Position numbers and translations under genes: made by a program | Notes under the pieces: generated by a model | Seen by the model: only the letters and a program-made list of their open reading frames with translations | Told to the model about the DNA's origin: nothing | Databases searched by the model: none | In this document: piece by piece, positions 35,766 to 48,404 of the stretch | Layout of the letters: every line of letters begins with the position of its first letter | Position numbering within the stretch: position 1 is the first letter of the stretch | Assembly (NCBI RefSeq): GCF_009730915.1 | Contig: NC_052487.1 | Coordinates: 2,852,001 to 2,916,000 of the forward strand | DNA length: 64,000 nucleotides | Direction of reading: 5' to 3' | From: Dioscorea cayenensis subsp. rotundata | Taxonomy: Eukaryota > Streptophyta > Magnoliopsida > Dioscoreales > Dioscoreaceae

Positions 35766-36016
35766 TAAGGGTTATTTGATTCATAGAAGTGTAATAAAAG
35801 TCAAAAAATTAAAAACTCTCATTTTAATAAAAGTCTCATTTTTACATAAAAGTTACTTTTCTGCTGTTTGATTACATACTAAAGTCATACATTTCTATTT
35901 CACTTTTAATATTTAATTTATTGAAGTGAAAGTTTATAACTCTCACTTCACATGCTTAAGACTTACATGTTTGATTGGCATCAAAATGAAATAAATTGCT
36001 TTACTTTGAAAACCCT
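35766..36016. mobile_element. Possible small MITE
   Basis: The ends TTAAGGGTTATTTGATT and GAAAACCCTTAA are a short inverted pair around AT-rich sequence. The TTA/TAA flanks would suit PIF/Harbinger. The pairing is short and the call weak. Confidence 0.3.
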
Positions 36017-36591
36017 TAAAAAAGTTTAAACCACTTTTTTTTTTTTTTCTTTTTTTCCAAGGGATCCTATGCATTTATGAATTGAGAGTCAATTTGAGAC
36101 CCTCTGATCATCCGCAAGGGACATGAGAATCGCTGGTCTAGGTCATGTTCTCAAAAATTGAAATTATGAAAATCTAGGCAAATAAATATTATATCACAAG
36201 GTAATCCCTATATTATTTCAGTCTCTGTCTCTTTTAAAATGCCAATTTATATTTAATGAAATGAATTTACTGTATAATTGCATTTATGTGGTCATTGAAT
36301 TCAAATCATAGTACTATCAATCTACATGATGTGCAACAATAGGTAGTTTGGTGAGCAAAGAACTTTTGTTTTTTATTCCACAATATGTTTCTCATCAACT
36401 CAAAACAAATTCTATATGAAGTAATTTTAAAAGATTTAAAAGCATGTTCAAAATGGTAAAATGCAAAATTAATTATATTTTTATTCTAATATTATTGAGT
36501 TAATTATATTTTTATAATTTGCTGGCTCAAAGGGTCGAGTGTGTCTCTATTGCGATTGAGTTCAAGCTCATCAATAAAAGTGACCAGTGAA

Positions 36592-37135
36592 TAGTGGTGA
36601 CCATTGTTTGGAAAAATTGAATACCAAACTCTAACCAAACCGAATAAAAAGTTTGGTTCCATTACTTAATTTTTTCTGGTTTGGTTTGATAACATTTTTA
36701 TTAATAATTTGGTATTCGTGTTTGGTTCGGTTTTTTTTTATAAAAAAATTCAGTTTAACTGAAACCGAACCGAATTATGTTATATAAATAAAACAAAAAT
36801 TATATGTAGGCAAAGCTTTTGTACAAGTTATATATAATTAATTTGTAAACCCATTAGTTAATATGTAATAATCTGCCTAAAATGGTAGAATGATGAATTA
36901 AAAAAATTATGAATTAATAGTTAAATTAATTGCCTTAGAAATCCTTTAAAAACTTTTTTCTATAATTTCAGTTAAATAACAAATTTCGGTTAATAACCAA
37001 TCGAGCCAAAAAATTTCGGTTTGGTTAATTTTGATTTTTATCTTTGGTTTGGTTCAGTTTTTATTTTTAAATATATTTTGATTTGATTAACCAATAATTC
37101 GGTTTGGTTACCAAACAGATCGATGCTCTCCCCTA
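36592..37135. mobile_element. hAT-like MITE, 544 bp
   Basis: The left end is TAGTGGTGACCATTGTTTGG and the right end CGATGCTCTCCCCTA (inverse TAGGGGAGAGCATCG). The flanks are CCAGTGAA (36584-36591) and CCAGTGAG (37136-37143), an 8-bp duplication with one mismatch. The interior is full of AACCAAACCGAA / TTCGGTTTGGTT motifs near both ends, the usual subterminal-repeat pattern. There is no transposase. Confidence 0.75.
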
Positions 37136-37499
37136 CCAGTGAGAGGGTCTAGTGCTCTAATTAGAAATATACTAAAATTTTAAATTTTGTATTGAATTGG
37201 AGGAGTTGGTGGAGGTTGTTGTTAATTTTCTGTAAATTTTATTATCTCTAATAAATGAATAAATAAATAACATGATGACAAACATATCCTCTCTTTAGTG
37301 CAAAATTCAAATATGGATGTAATAATTATGTATAAAAAATTATATTCTCCTTAACAACTAACAATGTTAGTTGGTTGTTACGATAAATGATGAAATAGTA
37401 GACCAAAAGTCAAATTTTTAAATCGACAACACTAATTACAATAATGTGCCCATAGAATATTATATAAATATTGTAGTAGTACTGCAGGACTTATTGATT

Positions 37500-37595
37500 A
37501 TGTTTGGTTCCTAAAAATCTTCTAGATGTGCACATATTAAGACTCTAATTATTTCATGTGATGTCGGTCGGAGTTAATAAATCTTTATGGTTTGA
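37500..37595 (+). repeat. Dispersed repeat shared with LRK10L intron 3
   Basis: This is the second copy of the block at 8630-8725, with TTTGGTTC, GACTCTAATTATTTCAT and GAGTTAATAAATCT in the same order. Confidence 0.5.
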
Positions 37596-38052
37596 TAAGC
37601 TATCATACATATCTGTCTTTTGTCAACATCTTGTGAGGTGGCTTGCCACCTTTGTAATATATATATATATATATATAACATGTCATGAAAACATAATTCT
37701 ATTTATTTAAATAAACTTATCCCAAGTCTACCTCACTGCTTAAGCAATTTATAATGAGAATATAACAAGATTTGTAAGGCCTGGACCAAATAGAATTTAA
37801 GATATTATAAAAATATTAAATATAGAAAAGTATATTAATGTTACAAGGGTGAATGGCTCTATGAATATATAAGCTATAGAGCTCATAAAACAACACATAT
37901 GTTATAATTATAAATTGAAACTATAACATGAAATTTTTATAATAAAATAGAGATATACAAGGGCAATAGGCTAACATTTTCAGCAACTTTATTTGAGATT
38001 TCATTGATCATGGACAATATTATCATTTATGGTCTCTTTAATTTTATGCTTT

Positions 38053-38087
<35 letters not shown>

Positions 38088-38624
38088 TCAAACTCATTGA
38101 TGTGTTGAATTTTTTTGGACAATTTAATATTAAGAAACCTGTTAAAAATAAGTAATATGCCATATATTAATCTCATTTAAATAATTTTAGTAAACAAGTT
38201 TTATTTTACATGAAATGGATGTATGAAATGCAGGATTTATAATAATTTTCTTCTTATCCACGTTTTCATACAAAATAAGAGTTGATAATATGACTGCAAT
38301 CCAATCTCTATATAAAATTCAATATATAATAAAATAATGGGAGTACAACAAAACCCATTGAAGCCAAAAAAGGTGTTCTTCAACCAGCGAAACACAGCTA
38401 TTAATGGCATGTGGAAATTACTAGGTATATATATACATACATCAGCTTACCTGGCTTGACAAGTTGACATGGATGCATCATTCATGGCGTCATGGTCGCA
38501 TAAATAATACAATGTGAGCAGCCCCACCATGCCATGTGATTTAATATTGACCCGACCTTGTTCAAATTAATGAACCTAACTGGAACTATTACTGTTTCAA
38601 TCGAATAAGAATTATTTTTACTAA
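37596..38624. other. AT-rich spacer
   Basis: Contains (AT)n at about 37657-37677 and (ATT)n at about 38056-38088. No gene is recognised. Confidence 0.5.
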
Positions 38625-39032
38625 AGTAGTCAGACCCGGCCCGGACATTGACCTGGTTAAAACCAAGAGTCAGGGGTCAATGGGTTCGACTGGGTCGAAC
38701 TGGGGTTAATAATAAAATATTAAAAAATATATTATAATGATTAATAATAATAAAAAGTAATATAACTTATATTTTTAATAATTAAAAAAGCACAATTAAT
38801 TAAATATGTTATTTTAAAATTTTATTTTATGTATATTCATTGATTTTAAAAATGTTTAAAATATAATTAAATTTAATATTTAAAGTTTTAGTTTTATATA
38901 AAATATTAAAAAAATAAAATATTTAAAAGCCCTAATCGTCTCTCACACTTCTCTCTTCGGACTCACAAAGAAGAAAAAAATTAAAAAAAATCCTTCCTGG
39001 ACTCATCAATGAGGGAAAAAAAAATCTTAACT

Positions 39033-39077
<45 letters not shown>

Positions 39078-39455
39078 TCTCAATCATTTCTTCTAATCCG
39101 GTGGTATCCACCGGCGTCTCTCTCATATTTCTTCTGGTTTTTCTCCGGTTCTGCCTTGTTTCTCTCACACTCGCCGCCATTGCTAGAAACCACTCGCTAT
39201 AGAAATTTTTTATAACTGATATATGAAAAATCTCACTTTCTCTCGCCATAAAATTTTTCATTTTTTTTGAAATTTTTAATTTTTTTAACCCGGTAGATAC
39301 GACCGAGTCAACCGGTTTCGGATTAAGCGGCCGGGTCACCGGTTTTTGACCGAGTTATCTCGACACCGAGTCAAAAGGGGTAGCCGGACCGGCCTCATGG
39401 CCGGTTCCCCGTTTTTTTGGTCGAACCGACCGGGCCGGTCCGGTTTTGACAACAT
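38625..39455. mobile_element. Non-autonomous DNA element with CCGG-rich termini
   Basis: The left end GTCAGACCCGGCCCGGACATT and the right end, whose inverse is TTGTCAAAACCGGACCGG, form an imperfect inverted pair around about 800 bases. Subterminal regions repeat ACCGG, GGGTCGAAC and similar words. The middle contains a (CT)n tract at about 39032-39074. No target duplication was identified. Open frames inside are products of the CT repeat. Confidence 0.45.
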
Positions 39456-40082
39456 TGATTTTTACATTATGGATTAAAATTAGAAATTTGAATCAGAATT
39501 TTAGGTTCCAATTAAAGTTCTTACAAGTTGGAAAGAATAGCTGGAATCTAATTGTTAGTTCAGATACTTTTATTTATTTTTTAAATAAAAATTATATAAA
39601 ATACAATATATTAATTTTTAAAAATATATTTTAATTTACTGGAACACATCCGTAATAAAAGTTGTTTTAAAATCAACATCAAACAGAAATTTTTAAGCTA
39701 TAGTGTAATTTCATGTCTAAAATTTATAAAGTCGAAACCATCCATTTAGAACCGGAACCAAAATAGAGCCGGATTTAAGTTTATAATTTTTTTTCATAGA
39801 AATAATGTTTGAAATGTATTATTACTTAAATAAAACTGTCAACTAAATTTTTTTAATTTTTTTTATAAACTTTGTATAATATAAAATTAATTTCAAAAAC
39901 CCATTGAGCCAGTTTAGGTGATAGACTTAGGTCACTTAATTATAACTTCAAATTTTTATGTATATGTAAAAAATTAAGAGTGATTATTTGTAGACGCTTT
40001 TCTAGTATCACATCAGAGGAATCAATAAGATTGGAGCCCAATAGAGTCAGACAAAGCATTTGTTATTATACATGGAGTAGAG
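39456..40082. other. AT-rich spacer
   Basis: No gene or clear repeat is recognised up to the proposed left border of the outer solo LTR. Confidence 0.4.
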
Positions 40083-40324
40083 TGTGGACGCACTTGTATT
40101 TAATGTCTTTTTATGTTTAAAAAAAATTTAAATTTTAAACCAATCATTATCTTTTCAGAGATCGTGAACTCCACGTTCCTGATTACCGCTAGTGGTTACG
40201 TGTTAAATATATATATATATATATATATGTTTTTTTAAACCAGAGAACTTCGTAGCCTTTCTTTCTCATTTGTTGATCAACTTTGGGGGTGTGTAGTAAG
40301 AACGAGAAAATCATTCATTTTGAG

Positions 40325-43114
40325 TGTAATACCCTGAATCTTTGGATACTCGTTGGAAAATGTATTCAGTGTATTACTACAGTTGCAGTAAGATTTTTCT
40401 ACAGAGCAATCTTGTTGAGAAAACCCAAGTGAAAAGAATAAGGACCTAAATGTGAAAGTTTCTAAAAGATTTTGGGTTAAAGAGTAATAGAAAAAGGATG
40501 GACATCAAATGTTTCTGAAAACCAAGAACTGCAAGGTAAGGCGGAAGGGATCTTTTTGAAATACTGTGTTATAATTTAGGGACCGTTGGATAGTTTGTAA
40601 GGATTTTTTGGGAACATTATTTCATGATTCAGGGACCATTGCTGAACTTTTTAGGCATTGTTTTGTAAGAAATTGTATTTTGAGGGACTAACAGTGAATT
40701 TCGGCTGAACACTTAAGTTAGAGAAAAATCTAGAGTTTGATGGTTTCATCCTCTTCCTCTCCTTCGTAATGCTACAATAACCCGAGAAAAAGAAATTGAA
40801 GAAATGAGGAGAAAATTGGAGGTTTTTAAATAAAGGATCTTGGCAAGAGCTTTTCTTGGTGTGTTTTTCATGAATGAGAGTGTATGTATGCATGTTTGTA
40901 TATATGTTGAATTTGATGAAAATGATGATGGATTTGAAGAGGTATTAATGAGAATGATGAAGTTGTTATTGTGAGATGTTTAGATGTTGGAAAACCTTGT
41001 ATTCATGATGAATCTAGCTTGAATGGAGTATGAGATTTTCGGTTTTACTGTAGTATTGATGTAGCACCGAGATTAGGGTTTGGTTTAATTAATTAAGTTG
41101 ATAATGATGATGATTAAGATGTTAATGATGATGGCTGGATTGGAATTGGTTAGATTTAGCCAAATTGATTTGATTGGATCAAACCAAGTTGGAATTGAAT
41201 TGATTGAGTTTGGTTTAATTTGGTTGAGTGGGCTTGATCAAATCAAGTGAATAGAATTGATTTGGTTTAGTCAAGTTCATTAAATAGATTGGAGTTGGGT
41301 TTGGATAAGAATTGGAGTTGGTTCAAGGCTGGTTGGCTAGATTGAGGTTGGTTCAGTGAAATTGAGTTTGGTTCAGTGAATTTGAGCTTGGTTCAGTGGA
41401 ATTGAGGTTGGTTCAGAATAGTCTAGCCTAAATTGGGTTTATTTAAATGCAATTAGAGACCGGTTTAATTATGCAAGGTCGTGTTTTAACTGATTGGAGT
41501 GAGTGACCCAATTAGAGAGTCGATTATTGATTTCTTATATTTTCTATTGGGTTCAATTATGTTTTTAGTTGTCGTATTTATTTATTTTATTCTGTTATCC
41601 TGTTAGGTGTTGATTAGGATTGCGAGGGAGTTCGAGGTCTAGCAATAAACCCAAGGGAAATCAGGTGAGTTGATAATGACTATTATTTAAATTATTGGAT
41701 AATTATTATTATTTTGCAAATAATTATTTAATTATTATTATTTTGAAATAATTATTTAATGGCTAGTTTTTTTGGAAATGATGGTTTAATTATTTCATTT
41801 TATTATGTTTAATTGCATATACTGTTGAAATATACTTATGTTTATAATTATTTATTTGTCGTTGATGTGCCATGACGATCGTATTGATATACATGATTTT
41901 GTATAATTATATATATTTTTAAATAGTGAAAATACACGTATATATGATTTAATTATTTGGTTCATGTGTTTATTTTTTATGGTTACATATGGTTTGATTT
42001 GGAATTATTTGTGAAACCATGTGAGCATATTAAAATGTTTTATCGGTATTGTTTGTGGAATTGGTTTTCATTCCTGGTATAGGAATGGTATCATGGATCT
42101 GAACTTTACTGGTTTATGCATTGTTATAGTTTTAGCATTGGCTTTGTGAAAAATAATGTTTATTTCCGAAATATGAATGCTTGTCCTGGATAAGGATCAT
42201 GTGATATGATTTATACCGATTGTATTATTGTTATATCTATATGATGGTTTGAATGGTGAGGCGGGCTAATGCCCGACTACTGCAGTAGTGGGTTCCCACG
42301 GGCCAACCTTTAGTGGTGGCGTGGTGGACCTGAGTGTTGATTTGTCCAGATCAGGTGGTAGCGCAGAGCCTTGATTGGATGATACATCGGGATCCCGAGA
42401 TCACCACACGGGACCGGTGGGCCAACACCAAGGTTATGAAGACCTTGGCGGCTCCCAACCTAGTCGTGACTACGGCTAAGTCGGGGACAATTTTCGGGTT
42501 GTGGATTTGAGAACGGTTTTTATATTACGTGTTATTTTGAATTGTGATGAGGGGGTGAAGTCCAGCTGTCGCTCTTAAGAGGGCAATCTCTCACAATAAT
42601 TTCGATTTTTTGGAAAAATTGATTTAATGTTGATTTGTGATGAAATTAAGTTTCAAAAGCTTTTTAAAGTTGTATTTTACCAAAATTTTGGTCTTTGTGA
42701 AAGTTTTGAAATTATTTGTTAAAATTGATCTTTATATGCTTTATGTACACTACATTTACTTATTTAAAATTATTGAGCCACTATCGACTAACTGAACGTG
42801 TTGTAGTTGCAGAAGCAGGACCCTAGTAGATCACTGTTCGACTATAGAGCTAGTCAGGGTCGAGTCCAAGATTGCAGTGGCTCACATACCTTTGTTTCTA
42901 TTTGTTATTGTTGTGATGTTGTAGTAGTTGTACCTGCAAATTTGAGTTATTATATTTGTTGTATTCATGTATTTAAATCCTGTAGTTGGTGTAAAGTTGT
43001 AAATTGTAATCTATAAGTCTAATTTGGTTTCTGAGGGGTGTCAGGTTTGCAGTTAAAATGGATTTTTAACTGATGGGTGCCACATTTACCTCGGTAGAAG
43101 GGGTGAGTGTGACA
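40325..43114 (+). mobile_element. Inner solo LTR, 2790 bp
   Basis: It starts TGTAATACCCTGAATC and ends GGGGTGAGTGTGACA, canonical TG...CA ends of a plant LTR. The flanks are TTGAG (40320-40324) and TCGAG (43115-43119), a 5-bp duplication with one C/T transition. A GC-rich block at 42250-42500 contrasts with the AT-rich rest. No internal retrotransposon domain follows, so it is a solo LTR left by recombination. Confidence 0.65.
41341..41420 (+). repeat. Tandem repeat, 4 x 20 bp, inside the inner LTR
   Basis: Four consecutive 20-base units of the type ATTGAGGTTGGTTCAGTGAA occupy 41341-41420, with one to three differences among the first three units and a more divergent end in the fourth. Confidence 0.9.
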
Positions 43115-43568
43115 TCGAGTGTTCGTCTAGGAGTATTTGTGGTAGGTTCCTTTTTCCCTTCTTCAATTGGTTATCTTTTATTAGTTCTTGTTTTGCTTCC
43201 TTAACGCTTAGGGTTTCCTTCTTGTTTTAAATTATTCCAGGGTTTAAAGAGTGGTAAGAAGAGTACCTAGTTTTATCCTTCAAAAAGTCATCAGGTATTT
43301 TTCTCTTTCTTAAGTGGTTAAGACGTTCGAATCCATTGAATCGATAGATTATGATGGATGTGCATAGGAATTTGTATGCTTTGATATTTTCTTAGGGTTA
43401 AACTATTTTCAGTGTCTAGAGTTGAAAAGTGGGATTATGGGAATTAGGCGAAATGCATAATTACCAGGGATTTTAAATTGATGTTAGTATGCTGGTTGTT
43501 TAATTATATTTGTGGACTAATGATTTGATGGGAGAATGGAAATTTATCTGGAAAGTAATTCTATCAAT

Positions 43569-43570
<2 letters not shown>

Positions 43571-43627
<57 letters not shown>
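43571..43627. repeat. (AT)n microsatellite
   Basis: A pure AT tract of about 57 bases inside the outer LTR. It creates spurious isoleucine/tyrosine-rich frames on both strands. Confidence 0.95.
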
Positions 43628-43631
<4 letters not shown>

Positions 43632-45680
43632 ATGGATGTTGGAATGGTTCTCCAGTTCTCTGCCCAATTATCATTGTGGGTGTAGATATACATATATGTA
43701 TGCTGTAATTATCGGTGGTTATAAAATTTTCTGTCATTATAAGAATTAATTTCTGGTACAACCCTATTTTGAATAGCAGTTAAATTATTGGTAACTAGTT
43801 AATTTTATTTTTTTAGGGTTGACTTTGGTCATAGATTATTTCTATGAACTTACTTATTTAGTATCTTAGAGCCCTGTTGATTGCTAGCCAATAGTTATTG
43901 TTTTATTTAAGCTTGGAATTCTAAATCAAGGTGTAATGTTCATGTTTTAGGGCCTTTGTTCAAATTTTGATTTTAATGTCCAAGTGGGTTCTATAGCTTA
44001 GGGATATTTTATGTAAGTAAACCACGTATAAACATGCATATATGTATATATTAAATTTTTTTATTACCGACAACGATATATATAATTATTTAATTATTTT
44101 GAGTTTTACTGTTAAAGAATGGTAGGTTAATTTAAAATCTTTGGTTTTAACTGCTGTGCATATCTTCAATGTCAGAATTTACAAATTTTTCATGTATTTA
44201 TTCGTTTATTTTAATTGATTAATCTCTAATAATTTAATTAATTATGTATCACATGTTCTGTCAGCAACTGTTCAGTTAATTATTATATGATATACTTATT
44301 TTGCTTTTATTCTTAAACTGTATTAATCTTTATTATTTATGAATTACTGAATTGTTTGAGATTCATTATTCAAATTCTTAACCAGAAACTCAGTGATGGA
44401 TTTCTTATATACTTATTCATTTACCGGATTAATTATTGATTTGCCAACTATGTTTACTTAAATTGTGTTCATTAATTGTTTTTACGAATTAGATTATGAA
44501 TATATTGTGATTTAATTATTGATTAAGTTAAGTCATTATTATTTTGTAATAATTTGAATTATTTTTTTAAAAAAAAAGGATCACCGAATCGCACTATTTT
44601 TGCATTGACAATGATTTTGGACTTGACATATTTTAATATAACAATCAGTGGTCCCCAAATTAACTTTATAATAACCCTGTCACTAGGGGTTAAACACTGA
44701 TTGTGTCGACACGTACTCTGACTCTGGTAAGAAACTAGTTTCGCATCATTCCTTCGGTGGAGAATAACAGCCTTTGAAAATCTGGCTTGGGTTACCAAGG
44801 GTAAATAAATGAACTCTGACAATTTAACTCGGGTCACCGAGTTTAAATATATGAATTCTGTGGTTTTATTTTTGGCATTAGTTATTTGGGGGACATATAT
44901 ACTCGTTCACTTGGAAAATTATGTTTGTTTGAAATACTCTGAAATCTAAGTTTTATTTCTATTATTTATTGTACAATATCACACTTAAGCATGTTTTGTG
45001 AAACTATTGAGTTTTTGTGATTCCTATATTTTTGATGTTTTTAGTGGTTACTTATGGGGCTGCCAAGCTCATAAATAATAGTTTTATCTTTTTCAGATTA
45101 GGAGTAAGTGTGTGGTTAATAGCTTAGCGGGGACCGTTGAGCGAACACCAGTTGATTATCATGTAAATAGTTCTTCTGTTGTGAACTTGGAACTAGTTAT
45201 TTGTTTAAGCTTTGAACCTTGCACTTTTAGTTTCCATGGATCATAGTTGTATTCCTAGTTATTGTATCCCTTAAATTCTTATGTTTTTGTGATGTTAGAA
45301 TCTTGTTATATCTTATTTTGTGAGACAGATATTGATTTTGTATTTCTAGTTATGGGTCTCGACCTTATGGGGCGTGACATAGAGTGTTTCAAAGCATAGT
45401 AGATATAACTACATTGTGCGGAGGCAGGAAGATCCTCACACACAAAATATCATAAAAAAATCTTAGTGGGAAAGCTTGTTTGCAGCCCAATCTCCGTACT
45501 ATCATGTTAGGACATATGGTTCGATGATCAATTTTTAATTGTTAGATGATCAATTTTCAACTACACGTCTATGTCGACTATATGCGTGTAGCATTTGTTA
45601 AAAAAAGATTAGTTAAAAAAATAATAATAAACACAAAAGACTTTAAATTAAAAAAAACTAATTATTAAAAGAAGGAATTA

Positions 45681-48404
45681 TCAACAACTAGAAAGAGTTA
45701 CGTCACGAGCCCGTCCACTTTCTTCAGAAACAGACGGCGAGTCAGACACCGAGTCAAACGAGTCAAGAGACGGCGACACAGAAGCATCCCCTATTCCGCC
45801 GGAACTAATATCCTCAATCATTCTAACTACGTGTCTAATCTTAGGCCGTTGATCTGGCACAATGGCCGTGCATCCAAGCGCCAGCTGGAGCATCGCCACC
45901 ATCTGCTCCTCTATTCCCTTGCACCGCAAGAGCTCCAGATCAAACACCTCCGCCGTCCACTCCTCCCGCACCACCGACTGAACCCACCGCGGCAAGTCCA
46001 CCATCTCCGACGCCGCGCGCCCCGTCAGCAACTCCAGCAACACGACGCCGAACGCGTACACGTCTGCGCGCTGTGACGCCCACGGCCGCTCGGCGGATGG
46101 CGCCTCCGGCGCGCGGTAGCCACAGCACCGCGCGGTTGACGATGGGCCGAGCGTAGATAGACCGAAGTCGGAGAGGCGCGCCGTGCCGGCCTTGTCGAGG
46201 AGGATGTTGGTGGTCTTGACGTTGCCGTGAGCTAGCCTCGGCGAGCGGCTCGCTGTGTGGATGTGCGCCAGCGCACGCGCCGCCGCTAGCGCCACCCGAA
46301 GCCTCACCTCCCACCCCACCGGTGTCCTCCCCGGCCCCCTGTTCCCTGTGGATAATATATGTTATCAATTTATTTTTCTTTTTTATATTTTTATATTTTT
46401 ATTTTTTAATAAAAATTATAATAAAAACGTTTATTTCATTAAGCTTTATATATATATATAATTATTCAAACATGTGATTAAGAGATTTTATTATAGTAAG
46501 GGAAGCCTCATTTTTCGCTTTTTGTGATGTTTTAGTTGGGCTAGCATATCTTCTGGTGGCTGTTGTTTCTCTATATTTTGTTATTCACCGGTGTGGTGAA
46601 ATTTTTATACTGGTTCGATTTTTTTAATCTAAGTGGTTCATTCATTTTATTTTTTAAAAAAAATTAAAGATTTTAAATTCAAAAAATTACAATTTATTTT
46701 TTGAATACGATAGTTTGTCAATATATATATATATCCAACAACCAAAAAAACTTCCCTAGAATTTTAGTTAATTAATTTAATATAAAATCAATATAGAATA
46801 AAATAATATTTATAATTAAATTTCCAAATATGTTCGGAAAAATCATGCATATTAATTTTTTAATATATTTATAATGTTACAATTTTCTATTAATATTTTA
46901 TTAATTTTTATCAAAATAAATTAAAATTTTAAAAAATTAATAATATTTTTGTAATTAAATTATAATGTACTGTATAAAATTTCTTAATAAAACTGAAACC
47001 AAAATTATATATCCAAAATATGAAAATAAATAAATTTGAGTGTAATTGAACAGAAATTTTCTCTATTTTATACAAGGCAATTAAATAAATAATAATAATA
47101 AAATAAAAGAACAAGACGGTAAGGTTACCGTGGATTAGAGCGAAAACGCTACCGCCAGGCATGAACTCGTACACGAGAAGCTTCTCATCAGGAGCATAGT
47201 AATAAGCTTTGAGGGAAACGAGATTCGGGTGCTGGATCCGGCCGAGAATCTCCATTCGTTGCTCGAATTCGCGTTTCCCTAAGCCTGAGCCCGTTTCCCG
47301 AAGACGTTTCACAGCAACGATGTTCTTATCTTGGAGCACGGCTTTATAAGCGGTCCCGTAACCGCCCTTGCCGAGCATCTCGGCGGAAGCTCGGAGGAGG
47401 TCTTCGAGCTCGAAGCGCGCCGGGGTTTCATCGAAGAACACCATGTGGCCTCTCTCGATGCCGGCGTAAGGGCTGGAGGAGAAGACGATCTTCTCGCCTT
47501 CGTGGAGGTGATGAGATGGAGGTTTGGATCCGATCTTGCGCCAGAAGTAGAGGAAGAGGATCGTGAAGGCGATGAGGAGAGCTGCGAGGTCGCCGGCGAT
47601 GATAGCGATTAGGGCGGCGTGGCTCATTCCAGAGTGGTGGATGCCCTGATCTGGTTTAGATCCTGGGGATGAGGAGACGGTGGTGGTGGTGGTGGTGGGG
47701 GATCCGGTGGGATTTCCGGCGAATGACGCCGGTGGGAAGGAGGAGAGTGAGGGTGGGATGGGGCCGGTGAGGGAATTTGAGGAGAGGTTTAGGTCTTGTA
47801 GATTGGGGAGGGAGAGGACGGGGATCGGGCCGGAGAGGTTGTTGGAGTTGAGATGGAGGGTGAGGAGATGGGGTAAATGGTTCAAGGAGAGAGGGATCTG
47901 GCCGGAGAGGAGGTTGAAGGAGAGATCGAGGCGGTAGAGACGGGAGAGGGAGGAGAGGGAGGAGGGGATGAGGCCGGAGAGGGAGTTGTTGGAGAGGAAG
48001 AGGAGTTTGAGGGCGGAGAGGGAGGAGAGATCGGGGATTGGGCCGGAGAGATGGTTGGATTTGAGGTTGAGTACGCGGAGCTCGGTGAGGTTGGAGAGAG
48101 GGGCAATGGCGGCGCCGGAGAGGGCGAGGGATTCGAGAACGAGGCCAGTGATGCGGGATTGGGAGCATGAGATGCCGATCCAGGAGGAGCAGGGGAAGGG
48201 GGAGGAGGAGTTCCAGGTGAGGAGGTGGTTTGAGGAATCGGAGAGGGATTTGAAGGTGAGGAGGGCGGCGAGGTCGGAGGAGAGGGAGGGAGCGCCATTG
48301 GAATGAGAGCAATGTAGGAGGAGGAGGAGGAGAATGAGAAGGCATTGGAGAAAGATCGACCTCTGTTCCTTCTTCTTCTTCTTCTTCTTCTTCTTCGCCG
48401 CCAT
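45681..48404 (-). CDS. LRR receptor-like kinase, At1g68400 type (probable pseudokinase)
   Basis: Two exons, 48404-47129 and 46345-45681, encode 646 residues. The N-terminus is a run of nine lysines followed by a signal peptide. Then come an N-terminal LRR cap, about five to six leucine-rich repeats (for example LRVLNLKSNHLSGPIPDLSS), a membrane helix near residue 290 and a kinase domain. The P-loop GKGGYGTAYKA and VAVKRL lysine are present and DFG is intact, but the catalytic loop reads HGNVKTTN (465-472) instead of HRD-x-K-x-x-N. That is typical of class III LRR kinases regarded as atypical or inactive. Motifs SAEMLGKGGYG, HGNRGPGRTP and PRWVQSVVREEWTAEVFD point to the Arabidopsis At1g68400 group. 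The intron is 783 bp. The ectodomain coding is richer in GC than its surroundings. Confidence 0.9.

Larger units (their letters stand above)
40083..45379 (+). mobile_element. Outer solo LTR, split by a second LTR
   Basis: The right end GGGGCGTGACA is a typical plant Ty3/gypsy LTR terminus. A 5-bp duplication TAGAG flanks the proposed borders (40078-40082 and 45380-45384), and the left end starts TGTGGACGC. Without the inner LTR and its duplication the LTR is about 2.5 kb. No gag-pol coding is found. The left border rests mainly on the duplication and is less certain than the right one. Confidence 0.45.

Noticed and set aside
38932-39339. Minus-strand open frame of 135 codons
   Set aside because: Its Arg-Glu repeat comes from the (CT)n tract, and the rest lies in a transposon-like element; no known domain.
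42807-43016. Small open frame in the LTR
   Set aside because: No family likeness, and located inside the solo LTR near its right end.
43308-43345. tRNA-like fragment (GTGGTTAAGACGTTCGAATCC)
   Set aside because: Only scraps of A- and B-box-like sequence are present, with no acceptor stem or full cloverleaf, and it lies inside an LTR.
44559-44837. Minus-strand frame of 92 codons
   Set aside because: It falls inside the proposed outer LTR, has no recognisable domain and begins in no gene-like context.
47656-48345. Long Pro/Leu/His-rich frames antisense or shifted to the LRR kinase exon
   Set aside because: They are shadows of the repetitive LRR coding sequence in other frames.
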